Below are positions 20,173 to 30,779 of a stretch of 64,000 bases of DNA, piece after piece (positions within the stretch are counted from its first letter, which is position 1; each line of letters opens with the position of its first letter). The stretch spans positions 18,503 through 82,502 of the forward strand of contig JBAMJV010010929.1 in assembly GCA_037951105.1 (NCBI GenBank), in the 5' to 3' direction. This DNA is from Echinarachnius parma (lineage: Eukaryota; Echinodermata; Echinoidea; Clypeasteroida; Echinarachniidae). The notes under the pieces are model-generated. The model had not been told where the DNA came from. It did no database searches and worked only from the letters and a program-made list of their open reading frames with translations. Position numbers and translations under genes: made by a program.

Positions 20173-21270
20173 CTACACATTCTGACCCCTCGTTGACCGT
20201 TGGGATCGTCTAACAACCGGCTGTTCCGGGGCAGCTCTCAATCCCGGTCGCTCCCCTACTGTGTGTGGGTCCACCCTCGGAAAGTTTGGGACTAATACAT
20301 ACTCTTCTTCATCTCCACTTTCCGGGGGGCCCACACCTATTTCCAGGAAATCACCTAAAATAACCGTTTCCCTACCGTACTCATTTTCGGCTTCTTCACA
20401 CCCTTCTTTCAACTTTAATAATTTCCTATTAACTACCTTCAACGGCCCTCCTTTTACGGGGCGAATTTGATACACATCTTGCTCGATATTATGCCATATT
20501 ACTACATACAAATCATCAAAATAAACATCTTCCAATTTATGCCTTTGTGCAAATGCGCATCTCTTCAAATAGACCAATGAGCCAATTGACGGACATGTCT
20601 TAGTTCCCGGGACTCTAACATCTACCTTCCTATCATTTCTAGCTGCACCCTGCTTAATCCTGGATGTAACAACCTCTTTTGCCCTTTCGAACATGGCGGC
20701 TTGTTGCTCTACATATGCTTGCTCCCAATTCACATCATTTATCCCAAACAACTGGTCAAGAGGAATCCTCTCTTTTCTACCAAACATGAGTGAATACGGA
20801 GTAACCCCCGTTGTAGCATGGGGAGTGGTATTGTAAACATATACTAAGTGTGGCAACAGCTCAGTCCATCTTCGCCTATCTCTTACATCCAGCGATTCAC
20901 TAATACATTCCTGAACTAACTTCCATGCTTCTGCATCTTGACTGTCCCCATTAACTTCAACCTGTTGAAACTCATTCAAAATATTACAACCAATTATCAC
21001 AGGTGCAGTTATTTTATTTTCTAAATTCTGTTTCAGCACCAAAAAATGTCCTATTTTATTAACTCCAAATAAACTAATTGGGATCTGAACGTAGCCCACT
21101 ATTGGCACTTCAGTTTCATTTACTCCCAAAATTTGAACATGAGTGTCTAAACCTTGAATAATTGCCTTTCCTAACAAATTCTCATTATAACATTCCTCAA
21201 AAATTAAGGAGGTTTCTGCCCCCATATCTAATAAACATAATGTATCCACTCCTAACAAATTAATCTGCAC
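20173..21270 (-). CDS. Ty3/gypsy pol relic: aspartic protease fused to integrase C-terminus
   Basis: One open minus-strand frame of 365 codons. Residues 1-105 are a retroviral-type aspartic protease, with LLDMGAETSLI replacing the usual LDTGA (D-M-G) and PVIIGCNIL as the flap-distal (I/L)G motif. From about residue 115 the frame jumps to the integrase C-terminal region: RRRWTELLPHLVYVYNTTPH, then ATTGVTPYSLMFGRKER, a VYLKR chromo/SH3-like segment and PVKGGPLKVVNRKLLK. The reverse transcriptase, RNase H and integrase catalytic core are absent, yet the frame stays open across the junction. The element cannot be autonomous. Gag lies upstream at 21344-22911. Confidence 0.8.
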   Translation of the reverse strand: MQINLLGVDTLCLLDMGAETSLIFEECYNENLLGKAIIQGLDTHVQILGVNETEVPIVGYVQIPISLFGVNKIGHFLVLKQNLENKITAPVIIGCNILNEFQQVEVNGDSQDAEAWKLVQECISESLDVRDRRRWTELLPHLVYVYNTTPHATTGVTPYSLMFGRKERIPLDQLFGINDVNWEQAYVEQQAAMFERAKEVVTSRIKQGAARNDRKVDVRVPGTKTCPSIGSLVYLKRCAFAQRHKLEDVYFDDLYVVIWHNIEQDVYQIRPVKGGPLKVVNRKLLKLKEGCEEAENEYGRETVILGDFLEIGVGPPESGDEEEYVLVPNFPRVDPHTVGERPGLRAAPEQPVVRRSQRSTRGQNV

Positions 21271-21343
21271 TTTTGGGCTTTTAAATATTAATTTTCCAAA
21301 TTGTCTTGCTTGGTAGCCCGTGCCGAACCACCATTTTCCTCCC

Positions 21344-22911
21344 TCACCTGGGCCCCGGTGGGGGAGGCATCCAGTTTTCCCGACCCTGATATGGCCCTGC
21401 TGGCGGAAGACCTTGAAGATAGGGGCAAGCAGCCCGATAATGACCTAATTCCCTACAGTTCCAACATTCCGGTAACCCCTTTTTTTGACTACCCTTTTGC
21501 TGCTCCAGCAACATGTCCACTGAGCACTGTAACTTTTCGAGGACAGCTACAAGCTTGGAGGTCGGAGTGTCCCGAGCCCTGTGCTCCCGATGTCCGGGCA
21601 AGCCCCGGGCCCTGAAGAACCTCCGCCCCCCCCCTCGCTTCCCCACGTCTATCCTCTACCGGGTCTACTTCTGAAAGCAAACTACGGGCTGCCTCCCTCA
21701 TATCCTCAAAAGTTTTAATGTCCTTGGACATTTCCAATCGCTTTAATTCTAAACGACCTACTGAGCTTCGTGCCCCGGCCACAAATTGTCCGATAAGGGC
21801 CTGTTCCCGCAATCCCTGAAGTGCTACTTACTTTCTGTGCCGATGTCGCAGCCCCCCCATTTCTGTGAGCAAGGCATTTTCTTCGTCCCCATTCTGCTCA
21901 TCTTGCTGTTCATTTTGCTGTTCGTCTTGTTGCTCAGTCTCCTGGCTGTTACCCTGGCTGTCTACATCCATCGGTTCTTCATCATCTGATGACAAGTCGA
22001 GCTCTTCTGCTTCACTTTGATTACATGTCCACTGAGCACTGTAACTTTTCAAGGACAGCTACAAGATTGGAGGTCGGAGTGTCCGAGCCCTGTGCTCCCG
22101 ATATCCGGGCAAGCCCCGGGCCCTGACGAACCTCCGCCCCCCTCGCTTCCCCACGTCTAACCTCTACCAGGTCTACTTCAGAAAGCAAACTACGGGCTGC
22201 CTCCCTCAAATCCTCAAAAGTTTTAATGTCCTCGGACATTTCCAATCGCTTTAATTCTAAACGAACTACTGAGCTTCGTGCCCCGGCCACAAATTGTCCG
22301 ATAAGGGCCTGTTCCCGCAATCCCTGAAGTGCTACTTTCTGCGCCGATGTCGCAGCCCCCAATGCCCCATCAAACAAGCGTATTAACTCCCTACCAAGCT
22401 GGTGGCGATCATAAAAAGCCTGCTACAGGGACTGCACCGTCTGTCTACTACCAACATATTTCCTTAACACCCCAATATTTTCATCGGTGTCTGTAATTTG
22501 GGCATGACACCTTATCTCTTGCCTAGCTTGCCCTTCTAAGTGTGATATAATCACGTCAGCCCTCTTGCCTACTGGAATCTGCAGTTGTTTGCAGTAAATA
22601 TCTACTTCTTCCAACCAATCAGCCAGCGACTGACCCCCCGAGCCTGAAAAATTGTCCAGTTTCAGCGGCCTAAATAGCGCGAAACGACAGCCCTGCAATG
22701 CTTCGGTTACACCCGTGACAATATCAGTTACTGAGCTATCATCCATCCTAATGTAATGTACCGCTTCTACTCGAGCGTACAAAACGTTAAATACAATACA
22801 GTGCAATATGAAAGCAAAGATGGGACAGCCGCCTAAGTCAAGGATCTGCAAAACATGTAACACCCCACTGTCTAAAAAAGATTGGTTAGCAATAGCATCA
22901 ATCGAGAGCAT
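21344..22911 (-). pseudogene. Ty3/gypsy gag relic with internal tandem duplication
   Basis: Minus-strand frames give a gag: LKLDNFSGSGGQSLADWLEE and HLEGQARQEI (22423-22911), then LREQALIGQFVAGARSS to LLSEVD (22021-22377). This last block is repeated at 21489-21812 after an acidic, Gln-rich insert (21828-22052, QQDEQQNEQQDEQN). A CCHC zinc knuckle, CWNCRELGHYRAACP, follows at 21344-21646. A stop at about 22420 and frame changes break the gag. The duplicated block (about 300 bp) was probably made by recombination. It precedes the protease-integrase frame on the same strand. Confidence 0.75.
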
Positions 22912-23616
22912 TGTATATAAAAAAAAAGTATGGTATATGCATTCACAATCACATCAATAACACTGAAAATACAGGTTATAATTTCTCCACTTCATTTATG
23001 TGATTTATGATTATTCTTTGCAATTATATTATTATATATTATATATTGAGCGAGCACCATGAAGATTCCTACTAGAAGCATAAGACTGTTGGGGAGATTG
23101 AGCAGAAGCACCTTGGAGTAAGGGAGCCTTAGGTGGGTTACTGTTCTCCACAAAGTCAGAGAGGCAACTAAAGCGATTTGAGGTTGGAATCAAAGGAGCA
23201 GACTTGGTCTGGCCAGTCTGACAATTCTGTGGGGCAACTAAAGATTTCCTCTTTGCACAGATATTCGGAGGGAGATCCTGAGATTCAATACCCAGGGATG
23301 TAAGTTTTCCGGATTTGGACCGAAATCCAGATTTTTTCTAAAATTCCGTTGTTTTGTTTTTGTTTTTGTTTTTTGTTTTGATCGACAAACGTGTCCGTAA
23401 TTACAAATTACAATCAAAACCTATCCATCATGTTACTAAAAACTGCAAAGTTCAAAGGCAAATTTGCAAAATTTTCCTGCAGGGGTGTTGCCCCTGCAAC
23501 CCCGCCAGGGGGCTACCGCCAAGATCTGCCACAACTAATGACAAAGTCCACCTATCAACTCTGAGAACTCCCATCTGGTGTTGAGCCTGAAAGTACCAGG
23601 ATGATGTCTCCTTTAA
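22912..23616. other. Non-coding stretch, no gene recognised
   Basis: AT-rich with a tatata run (23028-23047) and T/G-rich microsatellite (23347-23385). A GC-richer block (23090-23300) contains two copies of gaggcaactaaag/ggggcaactaaag about 75 bp apart. No domain seen. Confidence 0.35.
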
Positions 23617-24536
23617 TCAAACTTCCCCACTGGATGTTTCAAGATGATACGAAGGGTCCATCGCTGGAATTTCTGCCACAGACACATTCTTATGCTTCGA
23701 TGTACACTTAATTTCTACAACTCTTTTTGCATGGCATGCACATGTTGATATACCGTCTGGAGACGCGCCAATAAATGGTGCTTCTGGCAGGAGGTGTAAC
23801 CCTGTTGTTACACATTCAAAGTCTTTGTGATTTTTTTCCATTTCGCTGACATATAGTTGCCGTGCGACATTTTCATGAGCATGGCCATAGGCCATCGCTT
23901 TGGACTTGACTTTCGGCGCAGTGCCCATGACTCGTTGGATTACAGATGTTCCCTCTGACGTGTCCTTTAAACTGCGAATGTCACCAGCGATGCTTGCAGT
24001 GATGCGCCAATTCGTGACTCTAACCACTCCTCATTGTCTTGACTGAGATTGGAGAAGTAGTCCAGATGTTCATCTGTTGTTGCCTGACCAATGAATGCGA
24101 CAATGTCATCCTCATTTGATGACTTAAATTGAGAACATAAGTCTTGCATTGAGGGAGGTGTGTTCCTAGGTGGTGGTGGTTGTATTGCAGTCAATACTAA
24201 TGCATTCTGTCCACTCGCCATGCATGATGCCACAATTTGTTCCCGTATTTTCAATACCGCAGAGTTATCAACAGTTGAAACTGGTTTGAACGTAGACGTG
24301 CAAATGGCTCGTTTCCTTTGTTTTTGCTTGTTGTTGCGGTAATCCAACTCTACAATCTTTACTGGGACAGATTTGCGTCGAGGCTGGTTCCACTTGCATT
24401 GTTCATCAGTGCCAACTGCCGTCCCTCTATCAGCATTTCGGGACGAAAAATTCTCCACTGCGAAAAGTAATGCAGAGGGGACACCTATTGAAATGGAATG
24501 AGCCGAAGCTCCCGAAGCGGACAAGGGTTGCAGCAA
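23617..24536 (-). pseudogene. Second YqaJ-type exonuclease gene, frameshifted
   Basis: The first minus-strand frame (24536-23967) has a low-complexity, basic N-terminal region and ends ...SQDNEEWLESRIGASLQAS. The second (24027-23617) carries TNWRITASIAGDIRSL, AYGHAHENVARQLY, then PFIGASPDGISTCACHAKRV followed by VEIKCT. The GASPDG and EIK motifs are the nuclease active-site residues and are intact. The two frames overlap around 23970-24030, where a 1-nt shift separates EEWLESRIG from RITAS. In an intact protein these are adjacent. Related to, but clearly diverged from, the copy at 19351-19960. Confidence 0.75.
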
Positions 24537-24562
24537 CAGTACAGCTTCATTTCCTGCTTCAT

Positions 24563-25192
24563 TTATAGGCAGTGTTGTAACTCGGATTTGAGTCTCTCCT
24601 TCATTTCTAGTGGGATTCGCCTTGGTGCATGAATAACAGGCTTCACATTTGCATTGACAGTGATGTGATATTCATAGTCCTCAAAACAACCTACGATGTC
24701 ATCAAAGCATTCCGGGTACATCTCGATCAGGTCTTTCTTGTTGTTTATAGGGGGAAGATTCTTGATTGGGGTGCTGCTGTCAACTCTTCCCGATGAAGCA
24801 TTCATCTCATGATTGAATGAGGTAAGCCCCATTTGTTTGCAGCTGGCCAATCCCAGGATAGCAGGACCATCTGTGTCTGTTACAAAGAACGTGCATTCTA
24901 CATCTCTATCCTTGTGTTTTCCACTGATTGTCGTCTTTCCGAGCTGTGGGATCTGTGTTCCCCCGTAGGCCGTCAAGATGATGTTGCTTGGTGAGAGAAT
25001 TCCATCTTTCACTCTATCATCTGTAGTGAAGTGTTCCGGGTATATCTGCTTGTACAGCTTCAGAGGTAAGATGTTGCTTTGGGCACCTGTATCCAGTTTT
25101 AGTTTCAAGTTGACCGTTGTTCTCTTTCGCCCAATCCGTTCTTTTTGTATTTGGATATGGGTGTGGACTTCTTCCTTCTGGTCACCGTTCAC
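24563..25192 (-). pseudogene. Ty3/gypsy protease-RT N-terminus fragment
   Basis: A 209-codon open frame. Retropepsin KLKLDTGAQSNILPLKLYKQ with the distal AILGLASCKQMGL (ILG) motif is followed by the linker to RT, HAPRRIPLEMKERLKSELQ, where it ends before the RT fingers. The arrangement is Mag/SURL-like. The frame is on the minus strand, while the adjacent LTR at 25225-25944 reads as a 3' LTR of a plus-strand element, so this piece has been inverted or comes from another copy. Confidence 0.8.
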
Positions 25193-25211
25193 TTGAAACT
25201 ATTTGTTCTTT

Positions 25212-25224
25212 GATGAAGAGGGGA
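25212..25224 (+). other. Polypurine tract before the LTR
   Basis: A purine run (gaagagggga type) sits directly before the TGTTAT start of the LTR, the position of the plus-strand primer in LTR retrotransposons. It supports a plus-strand orientation for the LTR. Confidence 0.55.
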
Positions 25225-25944
25225 TGTTATATTGTTATATAGGGTCTGCAACACAGACTGCATTCTATATATTATTCCTGAATGTTGAACTACATTGTTA
25301 TATAGGGTCTGCAACCTAGACTACACTCTATTTCATTACTCCACAGCATACACATTACACATACAGCAGAGCTGCCAACTAGTACGGATTTTCCGTAATT
25401 GGTACGGAAATTGACAACCATTACGGGAGTACGGAATACCGCTTAAAAAAAAAAAAAAAAAAAAACGTTGTTTTTTTTGTTTTTGTTTTTTTGTTTTTTT
25501 TTTTCCTTTCTTTTCCGCCGGATATATCCGGTATCTGTCCGTTTTTTCAATCTCCCTATCATTAATTCTCTTACCATTTGTTTATTTGTTTTGTTTATTT
25601 GTGATACATGTAAAATACCTACACTTTAGCAATAGATTAGCAGGGTTCAACGTGCCATTTAAAAAAATAAATTCTGGTTACCCGTTCTGCTAAACGTTTT
25701 TGCCGATGACGGTCGGTTAACCGTTGTGTAACCGTTTCACTAAACTTATAGTTCATAGAGCCGCATAGGAAATTACTGATTTCTTCCCCAAATTACTGAT
25801 TTTGAGCCTTGAGAGTACTGATTTCATGTTCTAGAGGTTGGCAGCTCTGATACAGTTGTGATTATGTATCAATAAAGCACAGTTGTAACCAGATGACATG
25901 TCTCGACCAATGTCTTATTTATGACCAGACTAGAGGACACAACA
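25225..25944 (+). mobile_element. Ty3/gypsy 3' LTR interrupted by a DNA transposon
   Basis: Starts TGTTATATTG after a polypurine run and ends ...GGACACAACA, giving TG...CA ends with near-matching hexamers. The right part contains caataaagcac, a poly(A) signal. The motif gttatatagggtctgcaac is present twice (25234 and 25296), a 60-odd-bp internal duplication. Subtracting the 483-bp insertion at 25367-25849 and its 6-bp TSD leaves about 231 bp, close to the 202-bp LTR at 44341-44542. No second LTR is visible to the left, so the element is rearranged. Confidence 0.65.
25367..25849. mobile_element. Non-autonomous DNA transposon, 6-bp TSD (copy 2)
   Basis: Same family as 527-1012: starts CAGAGCTGCCAACTAGT, ends GTTGGCAGCTCTG, with atacag duplicated at 25361-25366 and 25850-25855. 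The internal G-run of copy 1 is missing and the A-run is longer, showing mononucleotide-run instability. It is inserted in the LTR at 25225-25944. Confidence 0.88.
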
Positions 25945-26040
25945 AGTAGCTTGGGTGTTCATTGCAGTAAGTAATGCTGTAGTAAGTCGGTTATTTGGAA
26001 AACCGGTTAACCGAACGGGTAACCGACTGTGTAAGTACAA

Positions 26041-27723
26041 ATTCTCTTCACTGTCTTACATTCATTAGAGTAGGTAACACTTTTCACCCTCTTTGTCTTG
26101 ATTAGAAGTTGGGGTTCACTCTCCTGTTTCCAACACCGAGACTTCCATGCTGCCATAACATAAAGCACCTGTATGCATCCTGTCGCATCTGCCTGTTTTG
26201 TTCTCCCTCTCTCAGTGCTCTGGCCTCGACCACCAACAACTTATCTCGTAGTTGTCTATGTAACCTCAGTGCAACAGGATCTAGAATGTTGTCAGTGATT
26301 TGTAAAAAATAAGAAAAGGTGCAGGAGAGAAAGACGAGAGAATCGGTATAGTGGTAGACTAAACATAATTACAACTATACATGAAAGATAGTTATGCTAC
26401 AGTTTAGTTTCTTTTGACCCTCCACTCTTTCAAAGCTGGGCACCAAGTTCCAGAATCATTTAAAAGCGGGGCAATCGTGTTTCATAGTCTCTCTGGTCCC
26501 CCCCCCCCCCGTGGGCCCACATAACTGTTAGACGCTGATGGAGTTGACGCTTGGCCCGCTTAAAGAAGGGCTTCTGGAAGCTCATCATCACCTGAAATGA
26601 AAACATCATCATCTAACTGTGGTAATAGGGTTGCATAAATGTATACCTCTCCCTGTTCTGCATGTTGCTTGACTGAAGCCCCACACCATGTGACAGTTGG
26701 GGCCGAAATTTGATACCCATTACGATGCATGAATAGGCTTACTTTTTCACCGGAAACATTTTGAGTATAGCTTTTCAAAGTCAGTATTATGATAAATCGT
26801 TTAAAATGTTTTAAAGGCAATATTGGTTGCCATTTGTAATTTGTGACACTTGAATTGGTGTAGTTCTGTTAGGAGAAAGTGCTGATGGTGTCAATATTTT
26901 AGCAATAATTCAAAATAATTATACTGAGCATAATATCATGAATTATTACGAACCCCTACCAAACTCACATAATTACTAAAAACTTCCATGCCTCTAGCTA
27001 TATGAATTGATTGTCATGTACCTGCAGAATCAGTTATTACTGTCGTCATGAATTCTCTCTCCCTTTGCGTGACGTACTTGAGCCCAATGTCGGAGCCTGT
27101 CACCCAGACTTCACTGCCATCGCTGATGAGCACACCAGATTCAAAATGATAGTCCCTTTCAAGTACCTTGCACAAAGCTGTTTATCTGACTCGCAAAGCG
27201 ATGCAATAATCGGTGCGCATGTTCATAATGTTCACGAGGCTACTAATAGCAACCATGAGCTGAAGGAAATGGACAGAGTATCTAGTGGGAAGTATGTTTA
27301 AGTAACCTCAGTGCTACCGTATCTAGAATGTTGTCCGTGATCTGTGAAAATAATAAAGGAAAGGAAGAGGAGGGAATCAGAATAGTGGAAGACTATACAT
27401 AAATACAACTATTCGTGAAATTTAGTCATGTTACAGTTTAGGCTGACATCAGCATCATTCTTGTGGATGGCTCTACCATAATGGCCCTGCAATCTTTTAC
27501 TTTTTGCTGCTGTCCGCTGCCTTAGCCATTCCCTGAAATTCGCTGCTACTTATAACCCCAGCAGCCCCGTTCCACTACAATAACATAAAGCACCTGTACG
27601 CAGCATGCCGCATCTGGCGGTTATGTTCTCCAGCTCTCAGCGCACATGCCTCGACCACCAACAACTCGTCACTTCGCTGCCTGTACAGCCGCAAGTCGGC
27701 CACTCTTTGTCATTGTCAGAAAT
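26041..27723 (-). pseudogene. P2X7-C-domain gene fragment, tandem unit 1
   Basis: On the minus strand this unit carries a P2X7 C-terminal-like exon (27560-27700, related to 29190-29456), then an exon 27177-27022 (cag acceptor, gtacat donor) with FESGVLISDGSEVWVTGSDI, then a frame 26820-26560 with FMHRNGYQISAPTVTWCGAS. Last comes a second P2X7-C exon (about 26312-26100) with EARALREGEQNRQMRQDAYR and CFMLWQHGSLGVGNRRVNP. The AYR.F..WQHG.LG.GNRR.(I)P signature is the start of the zinc-binding P2RX7_C fold. The cysteine-rich part that should follow is not there: a stop comes two codons after NP. Function of the other exons unknown. Confidence 0.6.
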
Positions 27724-29476
27724 TCCCTTCACCGTTTTACCTCCATGAGAATAGGTATAACTGTCCACCTGCTAGGTCTTGATTAGAACTTGGGGTTCAC
27801 TCTCTTGTTTCCCACATCGAGATGGCCATGCTGCCATAGGATAAAGCACTTGTACGCATCATGTCGCATCTGCCTGTTGTGTTCTCCCGCTCTCAGTGCT
27901 CTGGCCTCGACCACCAACAGCTCATCTTGTAGCTGTCTATGTAACCTCAGTGCAACAGGATCTAGAATGTTGTCAGTGATCTTTAAAAAATAAGAATAAG
28001 TACAGGAGAGAATCGGTATAGTGCTAGACTAAACATAATTACAACTATACATGAAAGATAGTTATGCTACAGTTTAGTTTCTTTTGACCCTCCACTCTTT
28101 TCAAAGCTGGGCACCAAGTTCCAGAATCACTTAAAAGTGGGCCACCGTGTTTCATAGTCTCTCTGGTCCCTGGTCCCCCCCCCCCCCCCCCCCCCCCCCC
28201 CCGTGGGCCCACATAACTGTTAGACGCTGATGGAGTTGACGCTTGGCCCGCTTAAAGAAAGGCTTTTGGAAGCTCATCATCACCTGAAATGAAAACATCA
28301 TCTAACTGTGGTAATAGGCTTGCATGGATGTATACTTCTCCCTGTTCTGCATGTTGCTTGACTGAAGCTCCACACCATGTGACAGTTTGGGCAGAGATTT
28401 GATACCCATTACGACGCATGAATAGGCTTACTTTTTCACCGGAAACATTTTGAGTATAGCTTTTCAAAGTCAGTATTATGATTAATCGTTTAAAATGTTT
28501 TAAAGGCAGTGTTGGTTGCCATTTGTAATTTGTGACACTTGAATTGGTGTACTTCTGTTAGGAGAAAGTGCTGATGGTGTCAATATTTTAGCAATAATTC
28601 AAAATAATTATACTGAGCATAATATCATGAATTATTACGAACCCCTACCAAACTCACATAATTCCTAAAAACTTCCATGCCTCTAGCTATGTGAATTGAT
28701 TGTCATGTACCTGCAGAATCAGTTATTACTGTCATCATGAATTCTCTCTCCCTTTGCGTCACGTACTTGAGCCCAATGTCGGAGCCTGTCACCCAGACTT
28801 CACTGCCATCGCTGATGAGCACACCAGATTCAAAATGATAGTCCCTTTCAAGTACCTTGCACAAAGCTGTTTATCTGACTCGCAAAGCGATGCAATAATC
28901 GGTGCGCATGTTCATAATGTTCACGAGGCTACTAATAGCAACCATGAGCTGAAGGAAATGGACAGAGTATCTAGTGGGAAGTATGTTTAAGTAACCTCAG
29001 TGCTACCGTATCTAGAATGTTGTCCGTGATCTGTGAAAATAATAAGTAAAGGAAAGGAAGAGGAGAGAATCAGAATAGTGGAAGACTATACATAAATACA
29101 ACTATTCATGAAATTTAGTCACGTTACAGTTTAGGCTGACATCAGCATCATTCTTGTGGATGGCTCCACCATAATGGCCCTGCAATCTTTTACTTTTTGC
29201 TGCTTTCAGCTGCCTTTAGCCATTCCCTGAAATTCCCTTCACTGTCTTGCCTCCATGAGAGTAGGTAACACTCCTCACCTGCTTGGTCTTGTCTAGAAGT
29301 TGGGGATCCACTACCGAGACGGCTGTGCTGCCAAAGGATAAAGCACCTGTATGCAGCATGCCGCATCTGGCGGTTATGTTCCCCAGCTCTCAGCGCACAT
29401 GCCTCGACCACCAACAACTCGTCACTTTGCTGCCTGTACAGCCGCAAGTCAGCCACTCTTTGTCATCGTCAGAAAT
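27724..29476 (-). pseudogene. P2X7-C-domain gene fragment, tandem unit 2
   Basis: Second, near-identical copy of the unit. P2X7-C exon a lies at 29190-29456 (MADLRLYRQQSDELLVVEAC and HAAYRCFILWQHSRLGSG), the VTGSDI-type exon at 28866-28711, the MRRNGYQISAQTVTWCGAS frame at 28467-28252, and P2X7-C exon b at about 28000-27790. A run of about 25 C (28176-28202), lengthened relative to unit 1, separates the last two. Differences from unit 1 are scattered substitutions and small indels, so the duplication is recent. Confidence 0.6.
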
Positions 29477-30218
29477 TCCCTTCACCGTTTTACTCCATGA
29501 GAATAGGTAAAACTGTCCACCTGCTAGGTCTTGATTAGAACTTGGGGTTCACTCTCTTGTTTCCCACATCGAGATGGCCATGCTGCCATAGGATAAAGCA
29601 CTTGTACGCATCATGTCCCATCTGCCTGTTTTGTTCTCCCTCTCTCAGTGCTCTGGCCTCCACCACCAACAGCTCATCTTGTAGCTGTCTATGTAACCTC
29701 AGTGCAACAGGATCTAGAATGTTGTCAGTGATTTGTAAAAAATAAGAAAAGGTACAGGAGAGAAAGAGGAGAGAATCGGTATAGTGGTAGACTAAACATA
29801 ATAACAACTATACATGAAAGATAGTTATGCTACAGTTTAGTTTCTTTTGACCCTCCACTCTTTTCAAAGCTGGGCACCAAGTTCCAGAATCATTTAAAAG
29901 CGGGGCACCGTGTTTCATAGTCTCTCTTGTCCCCCCCCCCCCCCCCGTGGGCCCACATGACTGTTAGACGCTGATGGAGTTGACGCTTGGCCCGCTTAAA
30001 GAAAGGCTTTTGGAAGCTCATCATCACTTGAAATGAAAACATCATCATCTAACTGTGGGAATAGGGTTGCATGGATGTATACTTCTCCCTGTTCTGCATG
30101 TTGCTTGACTGAAGCTCCACACCATGTGACAGTTTGGGCCGAGATTTGATACCCATTATGACGCATGAATAGGCTTACTTTTTCACCGGAAACATTTTGA
30201 GTATAGCTGTTTCAAAGC
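29477..30218 (-). pseudogene. P2X7-C-domain gene fragment, tandem unit 3 (truncated)
   Basis: Third copy, cut after the RNGYQIS exon. It contains P2X7-C exon b (29807-29535: DPVALRLHRQLQDELLVVEA and DAYKCFILWQHGHLDVGNKR, then VNPKF stop), a C-run and the QISAQTVTWCGAS block to about 30210. Its right edge coincides with the left end of a TTAA-type MITE at about 30219, which suggests truncation by that insertion or by recombination through it. Confidence 0.6.
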
Positions 30219-30350
30219 CTTAAAGGGATATTTGAGTATTGGTCAAACTTAACTTCAGTAACCAAAACCTGCACCATTGTGGTACAAACTAATAGTTATA
30301 ACTCCACCATGCTCGAAAAAAATACACAATTACACAAACAACTTAAGTAA
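30219..30350. mobile_element. Truncated left end of TTAA MITE
   Basis: cTTAAAGGGATATTTGAGTATTGG, then ggtcaaacttaacttcagtaaccaaaacctgcacc, matches the left ~130 bp of the element at 56291-56789. The right end is missing. Confidence 0.65.
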
Positions 30351-30709
30351 AACCCACTCTGGTTTCCATCCTCTAGTGAGGTGAGAGTGCTGTTGAATAC
30401 TCCTTCATACCGCTTCTTGTACAGCGCAGTGGTCACAGCCTTGTTTCCCTTGTACATTGTCCTGTTTGATTTGGCGATAGCTAGAGGTAGCTTGATGAAT
30501 TGGCCTAAAGTCCTGATTGGAGTACCCGTTTTCTTGGCATGTGCTAATTGGCGTCGAAGACAAGCGGTAACTATCTTCCTGTGTTTCTCCTTTTGGTTGA
30601 CTAGAACCTTCTGCTTCGTCTTAGGCAAGAATGTCCGAAGAGCGTTCCTCCTCCGAGGGGCCTGTGCACTGGGCTCATAAAGAATCCGGGTTGTGATGTA
30701 GGCCTTCAT
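30296..30709 (-). pseudogene. Uncharacterised gene-family fragment (C-terminal piece)
   Basis: A 137-codon minus-strand frame with RRNALRTFLPKTKQKVLVNQ, LRRQLAHAKKTGTPIRTLGQ and RTMYKGNKAVTTALYKKRY. Basic, no recognised domain. It follows 30780-31199 and the frame at 33866-34342 on the same strand. Together they look like pieces of a large uncharacterised protein that I recall as common in cnidarian and echinoderm genomes. The last ~25 codons lie within the MITE fragment, so the true end is lost. Confidence 0.45.
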
Positions 30710-30779
30710 TCTTTCTTGCCCGTATCATAAAATGTCCATAGATCTGTCTTTTAAACTTCGTCGGCCGGACAATTACTGA

